This document shows positions 33,791 to 42,792 of a DNA stretch of 64,000 nt, piece after piece; the first letter of the stretch is position 1; each line of letters starts with the position of its first letter. The DNA lies in the NCBI GenBank assembly GCA_964591175.1, contig CAZQAF010000006.1, positions 27,041 to 91,040 of the forward strand, given 5' to 3'. The notes below the pieces were generated by a model, which worked only from the letters and a program-made list of their open reading frames with translations, had not been told where the DNA came from and did not search any database. The DNA is from UBA11574 sp964591175. GTDB lineage: Bacteria; Desulfobacterota; Desulfobacteria; Desulfobacterales; UBA11574. The translations under genes were made by a program, and so were the position numbers.

Positions 33791-34648
33791 TTATTCTTTA
33801 TAAATGATGGTGCCGACATGCTCGCCTTCCAACGCTGCCGATATGTATTCCGGATGTCTTAATGCGTCGATGATTTGCAGCTCTTTCAAACACTTCGCCC
33901 TTTGCAGCAAAGTAAGTATCGGACGTTCGATGATTAAATCATCCAGGTCCAACGCGATGAGTTCCCGGGCAGAAATACGATCGTAGAATTTAAGATGGGT
34001 GACCTCTGATTCCGGAACTTTTTTGGGGTCTTTGTCAAAAAGCCCTTTCTCATCTTTTAAAAATATCAGAGATCGGGCTCCGATATTTTCCGCCAGAAGA
34101 AAAGCACCGCAATCTGTTCGATGAGGCGGTATTGAGCCGTGTTCGGCGGGGTGCTCGAAAAAACCGTAAGGTGGTATTCCGTAAGTAATGGGCATATAAC
34201 CCTGGCGGCAAAACATGGTTAATTGTTCTAAGTTGTCGCCGTGGCCAATCTTTACGCCCCCATGTTTTGCCAACAGAACCGAAAGCATTTCTGCGTTTTG
34301 CCAGGAAACCTTATCCCCCAATTTAGACAATACGCCGGTCGGCATCCCAAGATCTACGCCGATATTATAGACATGCCGTGCCCGGGTTCCTCCGCCGGTC
34401 ATCAGCAAAATCCTGTGCTTGTCTTTTGCTTTGATCAGAGCATCAAGAATGGGAAATAAAGCGCTTCCTCCCCGGTCCATGATGCTTTGTCCGCCGATTT
34501 TGATAATATTAATTTCAGGATGCATCCGGAAATATTCGGTTGCCTCGGTCTGCCTGAGCAATGTCTTGCTGACTAAAGATTCTCCCATCAACGGAGAATC
34601 GATGTGGAGCCTTCCCTTTTCGCGGTCTTCTTTGATCAATTTCGCCAT
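33791..34648 (-). CDS. Molybdenum storage protein (MosB-like) amino-acid-kinase family protein
   Basis: The UMP-kinase-like fold has INIIKIGGQSIMDRGGSALFP, LLMTGGGTRARHVYNIGVDLG, GVLSKLGD...QNAEMLSVLLAKHGG, IPPHRTDCGAFLLAENIGA, FLKDEKGLFDKDP and ALEGEHVGTIIYKE. These match the order and wording of Azotobacter MoSto, closer to the beta subunit (IKIGGQSVIDRG, KDEDGLY, LAGEHVGTII). MoSto stores molybdate or tungstate as polyoxometalate clusters using ATP. Here only one subunit gene is present and no mod genes are near. A metal-storage role is an inference from similarity. It has 285 residues. Confidence 0.75.
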   Translation of the reverse strand: MAKLIKEDREKGRLHIDSPLMGESLVSKTLLRQTEATEYFRMHPEINIIKIGGQSIMDRGGSALFPILDALIKAKDKHRILLMTGGGTRARHVYNIGVDLGMPTGVLSKLGDKVSWQNAEMLSVLLAKHGGVKIGHGDNLEQLTMFCRQGYMPITYGIPPYGFFEHPAEHGSIPPHRTDCGAFLLAENIGARSLIFLKDEKGLFDKDPKKVPESEVTHLKFYDRISARELIALDLDDLIIERPILTLLQRAKCLKELQIIDALRHPEYISAALEGEHVGTIIYKE

Positions 34649-34887
34649 TTTTTACCTGCTCTCGTTCTTGAATCCGCATTTTCATTCTAAGTTTAAATAA
34701 AACCGTAATAATCTATAACTCAATAAGCAAATTTACAGTAATTATCAACCTTTTTGAGTTTGATGGATTCAAATTCGCCGGTGAATCGAAAACGCATATT
34801 ATTCCCGGACAGATCAATACCTTAAAATTTTAGAGTAAAATTAGATGTACGTGTTGACAAAGTGCGGTTCCCGGTAAACACGTAAAA

Positions 34888-36777
34888 TTAAATTCGTTGA
34901 TTATGTTCCCGAATCATTGCTGCGAATGATACGCGGGATTTGGAGGACTTCTTTTCTTCTTTCAGAAAAAAGAGAATTTTGCGCGCTGTTTGTTGTCCGA
35001 TACCCTCGGTCTGAGCCAGATCGTCAACGCTTGCTGCTTCGATGCGTTTGACCGATCCGAACCGTCGCAAAAGAGATCTTCGGCGCTTTTCTCCGATACC
35101 GGGGATGCGATCCAGACGTGAAGCGATCGTCGTCTTTAAAAGCAGTTTTTGTTGATATGTGACGGCAAACCGGTGCGCTTCATCACGAAGCCGCATCAAC
35201 AGGAGCTGTTCGGCGGAAGATTGCTCCAACACCACGGCTTTCTTTTTCCCCGGCAAATAAATATACTCAACGGCGTCATTCCGCCTTTTATCCCTGTCTT
35301 TTGCCAAGGCAAGCACATCGATGCCGGCAATATTCAGTCGGCTCATCGCCCGCCGGGCCGCTTCGAGCTGGCCTTTCCCGCCGTCCAAGACGATCAGATC
35401 CGGCAGATCGTTCTCATCCACGCCATGCCTTAACCGGCGTAAAACAGCCTCATGAATGGCGGCATAATCATCTCCGACGGTTACCGATTGTATTTTAAAC
35501 CGACGGTAACGGGCTTTATCCGGTTTGCCGTCTTTCATTGCTGCTTTGGCGGCAACAATGGCATCTCCCTTAAAATGGGAAACATCAAAGCATTCCATAT
35601 AACGAGGCATATGCTTGAGTCCCAGTTGTTTTTTAAGATTCATCAAGGCTACCAGCGTTTGCCCTTCACCTTTTCGAGACTGATGCAGCGACAGTCGTGC
35701 ATTTCTTTGGCTCGTCCTTAACAGCGTCCTTTTGCCTTTTGTTCTCGGAACGACAATACGAACCGTTGCATCCTTTCTTTCTGATAAAACTTCTTCCAAG
35801 GCGTTTTGGTCATCAATGGCAAAGGGTAGCCAGATCTCATCGGGAATAAAATGTTCCCGGCTGTAATACTGATTCAAAAACGAAGCCAACCGGTCTTTTT
35901 CCGAAAATTCCTCTGCCGCCTCAAAAGACAAAGCCCTTCCGCCGATCACTCTCCCGTGCCTTAAAAAAATTAAATATACCACGAGAGAATTGCGCCTTCG
36001 AAAACAACCCAGCACATCCGCATCGATATCGGTTTCAAAAATGACGGTTTGCGGTTCAAGGGTTTGCTTGACGGCTTCGATCTGATTTCTTAGCCTTGCC
36101 GCTTCTTCAAAATTAAGATCGCCGGAAGCTTTTTCCATACGCTGTCGAAGCGAATTCAGTAGTTCCAAGTTTTTGCCTTGAAGAAAGCTCACGGCATCTT
36201 CCACATGGCGGTGATAGTCTTCGGCAGGAATATCGTATACGGAAGACGCCGGGAACGTGCTGATCTGACATAACAGGCAGGGACGTTTGTGTCGGGCCGG
36301 ATCATGATCCGAACAGGTTCGCAGTTTAAAATAACGGTTCATTATCCGGAGCGTTTCGCGAAGTGCCCGGGCTGCAGGATATGGACCGAAATACCGCGCG
36401 CCGTCTTTTTTTACCCGCCGCGTTACTTCAAGGCGGGGATAAATTCGGTCAAGATCCAAACGGAGATAAACAAATGTTCCGCCTTCTTTCAGTTTGATAT
36501 TGTACCGAGGTTTATGACGTTTAATGAGTTCGTTTTCCAGTATCAGCGCTTCTTTTTCGTTTTCAGCGACCACCGTTTCAACATCTGCAATTTCCTGTGT
36601 CAAAAAAGGAATTAAAGCCCGCTCCTCCTTTGTGCCTGCAAAATACGTCTTCAAACGGTTGCGGAGGTTCTTGGCTTTTCCGATGTAGATGATATTTCCG
36701 GCTTTATCTCTCATCAGGTAAACGCCGGGCGCGTCGGGCGATATTTTTATTTTTTCTTTTAAACGCGTTTTCTTCAT
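34888..36777 (-). CDS. uvrC: Excinuclease ABC subunit C
   Basis: UvrC makes both incisions in nucleotide-excision repair. The GIY-YIG domain is at the N-terminus (GVYLMRDKAGNIIYIGKAKN with LRNRLKTYF), the UVR motif lies at about 205-240 (LNFEEAARLRNQIEAVKQ), the RNase-H-like second nuclease follows (ECFDVSHFKGD, LIVLDGGKGQLEAA), and tandem helix-hairpin-helix motifs end the protein (LDRIPGIGEKRRRSLLRRFG; LAQTEGIGQQTARKI). It has 629 residues, the usual size. It is monocistronic; uvrA and uvrB are not here. Confidence 0.96.
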   Translation of the reverse strand: MKKTRLKEKIKISPDAPGVYLMRDKAGNIIYIGKAKNLRNRLKTYFAGTKEERALIPFLTQEIADVETVVAENEKEALILENELIKRHKPRYNIKLKEGGTFVYLRLDLDRIYPRLEVTRRVKKDGARYFGPYPAARALRETLRIMNRYFKLRTCSDHDPARHKRPCLLCQISTFPASSVYDIPAEDYHRHVEDAVSFLQGKNLELLNSLRQRMEKASGDLNFEEAARLRNQIEAVKQTLEPQTVIFETDIDADVLGCFRRRNSLVVYLIFLRHGRVIGGRALSFEAAEEFSEKDRLASFLNQYYSREHFIPDEIWLPFAIDDQNALEEVLSERKDATVRIVVPRTKGKRTLLRTSQRNARLSLHQSRKGEGQTLVALMNLKKQLGLKHMPRYMECFDVSHFKGDAIVAAKAAMKDGKPDKARYRRFKIQSVTVGDDYAAIHEAVLRRLRHGVDENDLPDLIVLDGGKGQLEAARRAMSRLNIAGIDVLALAKDRDKRRNDAVEYIYLPGKKKAVVLEQSSAEQLLLMRLRDEAHRFAVTYQQKLLLKTTIASRLDRIPGIGEKRRRSLLRRFGSVKRIEAASVDDLAQTEGIGQQTARKILFFLKEEKKSSKSRVSFAAMIREHNQRI

Positions 36778-36832
36778 TTGATCCTAACTGCTATTTCGAG
36801 TCAACCACCACCCGCAAAGCGAATGGCTTGAA

Positions 36833-36924
36833 TTTTCGGCCATAGGCCGAAAAGGCAAAAGCACGTCAGTGCTTTCGACGTTGAACTTGCATCCGGGTGC
36901 AAAGCACCCGGTTTGTCTTGCAAG
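36833..36924. repeat. Three consecutive hairpins between uvrC and the alcohol dehydrogenase
   Basis: TTTTCGGCC/GGCCGAAAA (9 bp, 3-base loop, 36833-36853), AAAGCAC/GTGCTTT (7 bp, 36858-36875) and CCGGGTGC/GCACCCGG (8 bp, 3-base loop, 36893-36911); the last is enclosed by CTTGCA/TGCAAG (36886-36924). It lies just past the 3' end of the dehydrogenase gene. Confidence 0.6.
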
Positions 36925-36926
36925 AA

Positions 36927-37937
36927 TCAATCTATATCGTTTTCGAGAACCAGCCGGAAGCGCGGTTTGCCGGTGCGAAGCTTTTCCATGGCATCATTGA
37001 CCTTGGACATGGGGAGTGTTTCGGTTATCGGGCCGATACCGTGTCTGGCGGCGAATTCCATCATGGTTGCCATGGTTGCAGGACTGCCGAGCGGGGATCC
37101 TCCGATGGATTTCTGGCCGATGATAAGCGGGAATATGGTTGCAGAGACCGAAGGTGCAGCCCCGACGATATGGAGTTTGCCTCTTGGCCGAAGGGCGTTG
37201 ATATAACCATCCCAATTCAGGTCGACATTGACTGTAACCAAGATCATATCCAGGGAATTGGCCAGTTTGTCGAGTGAATCCGTGTCGCGCGTGCTCACGA
37301 AATGATGAGCGCCGAGATCTCTGGCTTCAATCTCCTTGTCGGGGCTGGTTGAAAAAGCAGTGATCTCGCATCCCCATGCACTAAGAAATTGAAGGGCCAT
37401 GTGTCCCAGGCCGCCGATACCGACGACGCCGACGCGGTCGGTCGGCTGGATGTTGTTCTGAATGATGGGATTGAACACCGTAATACCGCCGCAAAAAAGC
37501 GGACCCGCAGAGGCGGCGTTAATTCCCTCCGGTAGCGGAATGACCCATACCTTATCCGCCCGCACTTTGTTGGCAAAACCGCCATGACGTCCTATAATGG
37601 TGCCTTCGGCGGTTGGACAAAGGTTGTAATTTCCGGACATGCACTCGCTGCATGTCATGCAGGACCTGGAAAACCACCCCAGGCCCACAGTTTGCCCTAA
37701 TTTGAGATGTGTGACACGTTCGCCGACTGCCCCGATCTTGCCGATGATTTCATGTCCGGGAACCAGGGGATATTCGGTCATTTGCCAATCATTGTTCAAC
37801 ATACTCAGGTCGCTGTGACAGACGCCGCAAGTGCGGATGTCGATTTCAACCTGATCGGTTCCAAGCTGTCCGGGATCGTATTCAAAAGGGTCGAGTCTTC
37901 CCCCGGCTGTATTTGCTGCATATGCCTTTATTGCCAT
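36927..37937 (-). CDS. Zinc-dependent alcohol dehydrogenase (YahK/CAD type)
   Basis: The catalytic zinc motif CGVCHSDLSML and GHEIIGKIG, the structural zinc cluster (CMTCSECMSGNYNLC), and the NADP Rossmann loop VGIGGLGHMALQFL mark a medium-chain dehydrogenase like YahK/cinnamyl alcohol dehydrogenase. These reduce many aldehydes with NADPH. GGAGG before ATG 37937 supports the start. It has 336 residues. Three hairpins follow its stop. Confidence 0.93.
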   Translation of the reverse strand: MAIKAYAANTAGGRLDPFEYDPGQLGTDQVEIDIRTCGVCHSDLSMLNNDWQMTEYPLVPGHEIIGKIGAVGERVTHLKLGQTVGLGWFSRSCMTCSECMSGNYNLCPTAEGTIIGRHGGFANKVRADKVWVIPLPEGINAASAGPLFCGGITVFNPIIQNNIQPTDRVGVVGIGGLGHMALQFLSAWGCEITAFSTSPDKEIEARDLGAHHFVSTRDTDSLDKLANSLDMILVTVNVDLNWDGYINALRPRGKLHIVGAAPSVSATIFPLIIGQKSIGGSPLGSPATMATMMEFAARHGIGPITETLPMSKVNDAMEKLRTGKPRFRLVLENDID

Positions 37938-38252
37938 GGTTTTATCCTCCTGAATAAAAATTTGTTGTTGAACCGTTTAAACTTCAAATCGTCGCATATC
38001 TGACATTCAACATAACGCTTGCATCAGCAAAGTCAATTGGTTCTTAATGGGACTTTTTTTCTTTCGCAATTAAAAGTCAACGACCATAAAGGCCTTCGAT
38101 GAATATAAAAGTGTTTTATGTTTCACGAAAGGGCATTGAAATGCCACATTGTGGTCTTATGTTTAAAAGAATGGTACCGTAACGCAATGGATGATAGAAC
38201 GAGTTCGTCAAGGGTCAATTGATCGTTTTTTATAAAGAAAACGGTGGGCATT
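37938..38252. other. Intergenic region between divergent genes
   Basis: About 315 bases between the dehydrogenase and the CBS gene; it must hold both promoters. A short palindrome CCACATTGTGG lies near 38142-38152. I see no clear -35/-10 pair and no RNA motif. Confidence 0.5.
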
Positions 38253-38894
38253 ATGAAAGTTAAAAATTTTATGAATCCCGATGTGATAACCGTAGAGACA
38301 AAAACGTCCATTCTGGAAGCCCAAAATATCATGAGAGAAAAGCGTATCAAACGGTTGCCGGTTATGGATAAAGGAAAGCTCATCGGTCTTGTGACCAAAC
38401 ATATGATTTTGGAAGCTTCACCGTCATCCGGAACCAGTTTGAGTATATGGGAGCTCAATTATCTTCTGACAAAAATGACGGTAGACAATATTATGGTCAA
38501 AAATCCGATCACTATTCCTTCGGATTATCCATTGGAACAAGTCATATGGCTGGGGAAAAAGCAAGGAGTATCCGGTTTTCCCGTGGTGGATGACGGCAAA
38601 TTAGTTGGGATTATCACCGAACATGATATTTCCGGCGTGCTTTCAGAAGTTCTGGGATTGGAAAGTCAAGGGGTTCGGATTACCATCGAGAGTTTGGGTA
38701 ATAAGTTGGGTGAGCTGAGAAAAATAATCGGCGTATTGGACGATCACGCAACGCCGCTTTTGAGCATCGTGAGCATTCCCGGGAAAAAAAAAGGCGATTG
38801 GGTCATCGTGTTGAGAGCTCAGGCCCGTAAAGCCGATGGAATCGTAAAGGATCTGGAGACATACGGGTTCAAGGTTACGTATTTGAATCCATAG
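38253..38894 (+). CDS. CBS-pair protein with ACT-like C-terminus
   Basis: Two CBS motifs (MKVKNFMNPDVITVETKTSI with LEAQNIMREKRIKRLPVMD; MVKNPITIPSDYPLEQVIWLG with GFPVVDDGKLVGIITEHDI) cover residues 1-135, and a beta-alpha-beta segment (about 140-213, LLSIVSIPGKKKGDWVIVLRAQ) looks like an ACT domain. CBS pairs bind adenine nucleotides. I chose ATG 38253 over the upstream GTG because family members start with MKVKN. It is a regulatory or energy-sensing protein with unknown target. Confidence 0.87.
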   Translation: MKVKNFMNPDVITVETKTSILEAQNIMREKRIKRLPVMDKGKLIGLVTKHMILEASPSSGTSLSIWELNYLLTKMTVDNIMVKNPITIPSDYPLEQVIWLGKKQGVSGFPVVDDGKLVGIITEHDISGVLSEVLGLESQGVRITIESLGNKLGELRKIIGVLDDHATPLLSIVSIPGKKKGDWVIVLRAQARKADGIVKDLETYGFKVTYLNP

Positions 38895-39050
38895 CATTTG
38901 CCGGGTCATACCAGATCAATTAAGTAAATCAATATCCAACCTGAAGATTCGCAATGATTTTCATCCAATATTCCGGTAAAACATGCCGGTGGCTATAATG
39001 CTTGACTTCGATATCGAACTATTCTATCATATATTCTAAATTAATTACCA

Positions 39051-39140
39051 ACGAAAGGGCAAAACTGTCGAAAGGCAGTGACGCAAAGCCACGGGTCAAA
39101 AGCTTAAAAAGCCATGATCGCCGGGCTACCGAAAGTACCG
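39051..39140 (+). ncRNA. Cyclic-di-GMP-I (GEMM-I) riboswitch aptamer
   Basis: The hallmark segments are in order: AAAGGGCAAA, a hairpin capped by a GAAA tetraloop (CTGTCGAAAGGCAG), GTGACGCAAAGCC, then the second arm ending CGCCGGGCTACCGAAAG with its tetraloop-receptor side. This is the GEMM-I consensus that binds c-di-GMP. An intrinsic terminator follows at once, and the controlled operon starts at 39243. Confidence 0.92.
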
Positions 39141-39141
39141 G

Positions 39142-39180
39142 AAAACGCCTTCATACAATTGGTACTGGGGCGTTTTTTTT
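39142..39180 (+). terminator. Riboswitch expression-platform terminator
   Basis: AAAACGCC pairs with GGCGTTTT over a 19-base loop and is followed by a run of T (9 in all). Placed between aptamer and gene, it makes a transcription-attenuation switch. Confidence 0.85.
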
Positions 39181-39242
39181 TAAGCTCATCGGCAAATGAG
39201 CCGACCTCCCGTGGTGTGTCGCCCCAATACAGGGAGGTCCCC

Positions 39243-40736
39243 ATGACAACCACCGGATTTTTACCAACGATTGCCGCAAGCCCGTTTCTTTCCGTCTTCT
39301 TATGGATCGTTTTAATCCTTGCCGCCATGTATTTGGCGCGTAACCCATTTCATCGTTGTATGGCATCTTTTAGCCTGATTATTCGAAATAGTTTAAGGCT
39401 TTTTGCCGCTTCGGTTAAATCGGCTGAAAAGCGTTTGAACGATCGGAACCGGGATGTGTTGCTCAGTGCCGGGCGCCAACATGCCGAACGTTGTGTGGAG
39501 AGGGAGTTCGAACGCATCAGTACCGCGGTACAACGAAACATGGAGGGGTATCCCCAACTTCAGCGCCGGTTAAACGAGAGTCTTGTCAAGCTGGACGAAG
39601 ATTACCGCAATAGCGTTGAAATCCCTCAGACGCTGCCTGACTGGGTTAAGGTAATAAAAGCGATTGCGAGTATCCGGCCCGCGAGTGACCCTGTTGTCGG
39701 GAATATGCTTGAAGATATTCATCAAACGATTTCCGAACAACACATAAAAGCGCTCGAACAATATCGCACGGAAGCGTCAAAGCGTCATGCGATCCTTAAC
39801 AAAATGCTTCCCTTGTGGCGCGGCATGAAAAAAACCCTCGGCAGTTTGGAAAAATCTTTGTCTGATTTGAACTTTCGGGCCAAACGGATCGATCGTTACA
39901 TCGACAACTATGAACAGATTCGCGAACAGACCGATACGGCCATGGGGACCCTTTCTTCTTCTTCGCTGACCCAGTTCTTCATATCCGGCGCGGTTCTTAT
40001 GGTCGCTCTCGGCGGCGCCATAATTAATTTTAATCTCATCGCTTTGCCCATGTCTGAAATGGTGGGCGGCGCCAGCTATATCGGCCCGTACAAGACCTCA
40101 AATATCGCCGGCCTGGTCATTATCTGCCTTGAGATTTGTACCGGCATATTTTTGATGGAGTCGCTGCGTATCACACGCCTTTTTCCCATCATCGGCAGCA
40201 TGGATGATCGCATGCGCATGATGCTGTTCTGGATGGCCTTGACCTTGTTGACCATTTTGGCCGGCGTGGAGTCGACACTGGCTTTTATGCGTGACCGCAT
40301 CGCAGCCGATATGGAGGCATTGCGTCAGAGTCTGGCAGGCGTAACGCCCGGTTCGGTAGCCGGGAGTATCATTCCAACCGTCGGACAGATGGTGATGGGT
40401 TTTATCTTGCCGTTTATACTCACCTTTGTGGCCATACCTCTGGAATCCTTTGTGGCATCTGCACGAACCATTTTGGGTCTAATCGCAGCCTGGATGCTAC
40501 GGTGTTTGGCCTTTATATTGCGACTGACCGGCCATCTGGGTTATTACGTCGGGAGATTGACGATAAATGTGTACGATCTGGCTATTTTTCCGGCACTTTG
40601 GCTGGAAGGTATTGTATCGCGCAGGCTGTTTCGGACGCATACCAGAGACAATGCTCAGGATACGGAGGAGACAGTCGGTTCAGGAAGCATAACTTCTGTG
40701 GATCCACTGGTTGAAAACAAGGAGATGGCAAAATGA
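39243..40736 (+). CDS. c-di-GMP-switched multi-helix membrane protein with long cytoplasmic or periplasmic helical domain
   Basis: ATG 39243 has GGGAGG five bases upstream; the open frame back to 39114 runs through the riboswitch and is not coding. The 497 residues hold one N-terminal helix (about 15-33), a 200-residue charged, coiled-coil-rich region (about 60-235), then five hydrophobic helices (about 242-265, 287-306, 328-350, 380-402, 405-428) and a charged tail. I do not recognise the family; the layout faintly recalls proton-channel scaffold proteins. It overlaps the next gene by 4 bases (ATGA). Control by c-di-GMP points to a role in surface behaviour (inference). Confidence 0.85.
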   Translation: MTTTGFLPTIAASPFLSVFLWIVLILAAMYLARNPFHRCMASFSLIIRNSLRLFAASVKSAEKRLNDRNRDVLLSAGRQHAERCVEREFERISTAVQRNMEGYPQLQRRLNESLVKLDEDYRNSVEIPQTLPDWVKVIKAIASIRPASDPVVGNMLEDIHQTISEQHIKALEQYRTEASKRHAILNKMLPLWRGMKKTLGSLEKSLSDLNFRAKRIDRYIDNYEQIREQTDTAMGTLSSSSLTQFFISGAVLMVALGGAIINFNLIALPMSEMVGGASYIGPYKTSNIAGLVIICLEICTGIFLMESLRITRLFPIIGSMDDRMRMMLFWMALTLLTILAGVESTLAFMRDRIAADMEALRQSLAGVTPGSVAGSIIPTVGQMVMGFILPFILTFVAIPLESFVASARTILGLIAAWMLRCLAFILRLTGHLGYYVGRLTINVYDLAIFPALWLEGIVSRRLFRTHTRDNAQDTEETVGSGSITSVDPLVENKEMAK

Positions 40737-41374
40737 AACCTTTTAGATTTTGGATCATCGGTCTACTAATTTTATCGTCGGGTTGTACACATCAGTCGAA
40801 CCATTCAAAAGGGGTTTACATGCTGCTGGATACATCCGGGACCTATGCGGTGGAGTTGAATAAAGCCCGTTCGATCATCAACTATCTCCTGGGGACGTTA
40901 CAGCCCGGAGACACGATGGCGGTGGGTCGTATCGATACCGGCAGTTTCAGTGAAAAAGACATCGTCGCCAAAGTTACATTCGATGCCCGGCCATCGATGG
41001 CCAACAACCAGAAACGTGTTTTTCAACAGAAAGTCAGAAAGTTTGTAACAGGGGTTCGAAAAAGCAGCTATACGGATATTTCCGGCGGCATGCTTCAGGC
41101 CATTGAATATCTGAATGAAGCCGGATCAGGCAATAAATATATATTGATATTTTCGGATCTTAAGGAAGACCTGGCAAAGGGATATGTCCGGGATGTTCCG
41201 TTTGCGCTGTCCGGATTCCATGTCATTGCACTTAACGTGACGAAACTGCGCGCTGACAATCAGGATCCGAAGAAGTATCTGTCCCGCGTCGACGACTGGC
41301 GTGAAAAGACAGAAAAAGGCGGCGGCACGTGGCGGGTTATAAATGATTTGGAGCGGCTCGATAACCTCTTGTAA
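40733..41374 (+). CDS. VWA-type lipoprotein, second gene of the c-di-GMP-switched operon
   Basis: A lipoprotein signal (WIIGLLILSSGC, lipidated Cys18) leads a von Willebrand A-like domain: YMLLDTSGTYAVEL carries a MIDAS-like DxSxT (Asp33, Ser35, Thr37), SYTDISGGMLQAIEYL fits the second metal loop and ILIFSDLKED the third. It has 213 residues and would sit on the periplasmic or outer face, binding a divalent metal and a protein partner. The ATGA overlap with the membrane protein gene shows they work together. The exact role is unknown. Confidence 0.85.
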   Translation: MKPFRFWIIGLLILSSGCTHQSNHSKGVYMLLDTSGTYAVELNKARSIINYLLGTLQPGDTMAVGRIDTGSFSEKDIVAKVTFDARPSMANNQKRVFQQKVRKFVTGVRKSSYTDISGGMLQAIEYLNEAGSGNKYILIFSDLKEDLAKGYVRDVPFALSGFHVIALNVTKLRADNQDPKKYLSRVDDWREKTEKGGGTWRVINDLERLDNLL

Positions 41375-41388
41375 AAAAGATAAATTGT

Positions 41389-41428
41389 CCGTACGTGTTC
41401 ACGAGACATACACAGTGAACACATACGG
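41389..41428. terminator. 14-bp hairpin after the VWA operon
   Basis: CCGTACGTGTTCAC pairs with GTGAACACATACGG (one G-U) over 12 bases, 15 bases after the VWA stop. No T-run follows, so Rho-independent action is doubtful. Confidence 0.5.
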
Positions 41429-41827
41429 GTATTAACATGCAGCCGGCTTGTCCCGGTACTTCAACGGGCTCTTTCCCTGCACTTCAATAGGATCCGGCTG
41501 TAAGTTTATAAATACGCACCTGGACGAGTATGTTTTCGCATTCACCCGCTCAAGGTCAGAGATCTTCAAAATGATATAGCAGAAAAATCCTCATTTATTT
41601 ATGGACGGAAGATAGATAACCGTTTCAGTCCAGCAGCCGAACTGCGCAAAAATCCCTCGATTTTTCAAATTCGGACATCAACAACCGGTTGACAACACCG
41701 TTATCATCAGGTATCTGATTTTTTGCAATCGATTAACAAAAAATTACAGAAACGCTTTTTCATAATAATTGATGAATTCGTAAAGAGCCGAATTTATTTC
41801 CGCCATCAAACGAGAAAGGAGAAATTT
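41429..41827. other. Intergenic region before the fibronectin-III gene
   Basis: About 400 bases without a coding frame. CAGCCGG (41440-41446) and CCGGCTG (41494-41500) could close a large hairpin. No GEMM or other riboswitch motif was found. Confidence 0.5.
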
Positions 41828-42271
41828 ATGGGTCGTCGGCACAATGAGGCTAAAATAAAGGAAAGCTTAAAAAATCGAAGTCTGGGGAACAAGATTGCAC
41901 AAATAACAAATCTTTTCGGAAATGCCGCAAACGAGAAAACAGATATGTTGAGCATCTGGAATTATATATGGGCTTTTGCGTTATTCTTTTTTTGCTTTGC
42001 CACATCCGGCTATGCAATGGATGTTACGCTCCAATGGACCCCAGAGAATGCGCCCAATTTGGCAGGCTACAAAGTTTTTTGCCGTCAGGAAGGACAACCC
42101 TACCAATACACCCATCCATATTGGGAAACCATTGATTCCACATGTACCATTTATGATTTGGATAGAACGAAAACGTATTATTTTGTAATAAGAGCCTTCG
42201 ATACCAAAGGGTATGAAAGTAACAATTCCAACGAAGTGTCTCTTAAAGCAAAAACGATACCCAGTAATTAG
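41828..42271 (+). CDS. Exported fibronectin type III domain protein
   Basis: A 50-residue hydrophilic N-terminus precedes a hydrophobic segment (IWNYIWAFALFFFCFATSGYAM) that acts as signal peptide or anchor. The remaining 85 residues form one FnIII-like domain (VTLQWTPENAPNLAGYKVFC, TCTIYDLDRTKTYYFVIRAFD, ESNNSNEVS). AAGGAG six bases before ATG 41828 fixes the start; the frame is open to 41723. It is likely a surface or periplasmic protein. The long charged N-terminus before the signal is unusual. Confidence 0.8.
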   Translation: MGRRHNEAKIKESLKNRSLGNKIAQITNLFGNAANEKTDMLSIWNYIWAFALFFFCFATSGYAMDVTLQWTPENAPNLAGYKVFCRQEGQPYQYTHPYWETIDSTCTIYDLDRTKTYYFVIRAFDTKGYESNNSNEVSLKAKTIPSN

Positions 42272-42333
42272 CCAAAGCATTTTTTTTTAATTTGCGCAAG
42301 CGTTTAACGAACAACATAAGACGGCGAAATATT

Positions 42334-42792
42334 ATGAGAAGAAGTGAAAGAGAAATCACCGACAAAAGCGCCATAGAAGAAATTATTTCAAGATCGAAGG
42401 TCTGCAAACTGGCCATGTGTGAGGGGGACGTCCCTTATATCGTTCCGATGAGTTTCGGCTTTAAAGATAACACACTTTACTTTCACAGTGCGCCGAAAGG
42501 AAAAAAGATTGATATTCTTGAAAAAAATCCTAATGTTTGCTTTGAATTCGAAATACTTACCCAGATTATCCAGTCCGCCAAAGCATGCAAATGGGGAATG
42601 AAGTATAAAAGTGTTATCGGGTTCGGCACCGCTGGTTTCATCACTGACGATGACCTGAAGCGGGAGGCTTTTGATACCATTATGAACCAATATTCGGATG
42701 AATTATTTTCATATGAGGAAGTATCATTAAGATCTGCTATAATCATAAAAGTTGAAATTCATAGTATGACCGGAAAACAGTCTGACATTTAA
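42334..42792 (+). CDS. Pyridoxamine-phosphate-oxidase-like flavin protein (NimA type)
   Basis: The split-barrel flavin fold shows ISRSKVCKLAMCEGDVPYIV, MSFGFKDNTLYFHSAPKGKK, NVCFEFEI and SVIGFGTAGFITDD, like nitroimidazole-resistance NimA and related FMN proteins. Such proteins bind FMN or heme and carry out small reductions. It has 152 residues from ATG 42334; an upstream start at 42292 adds a basic stretch not seen in the family. The substrate is unknown. Confidence 0.87.
   Translation: MRRSEREITDKSAIEEIISRSKVCKLAMCEGDVPYIVPMSFGFKDNTLYFHSAPKGKKIDILEKNPNVCFEFEILTQIIQSAKACKWGMKYKSVIGFGTAGFITDDDLKREAFDTIMNQYSDELFSYEEVSLRSAIIIKVEIHSMTGKQSDI

Noticed and set aside
36833..36924. Possible CRISPR array
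   Set aside because: The three hairpins have different sequences and there is no repeat-spacer pattern.
39114..39242. Longer N-terminus for the riboswitch-controlled membrane protein
   Set aside because: It would translate the aptamer and terminator; GGGAGG before ATG 39243 marks the real start.
41429..41827. Second c-di-GMP riboswitch before the fibronectin-III gene
   Set aside because: No GACGCAAAGCC core or tetraloop/receptor pattern could be found.
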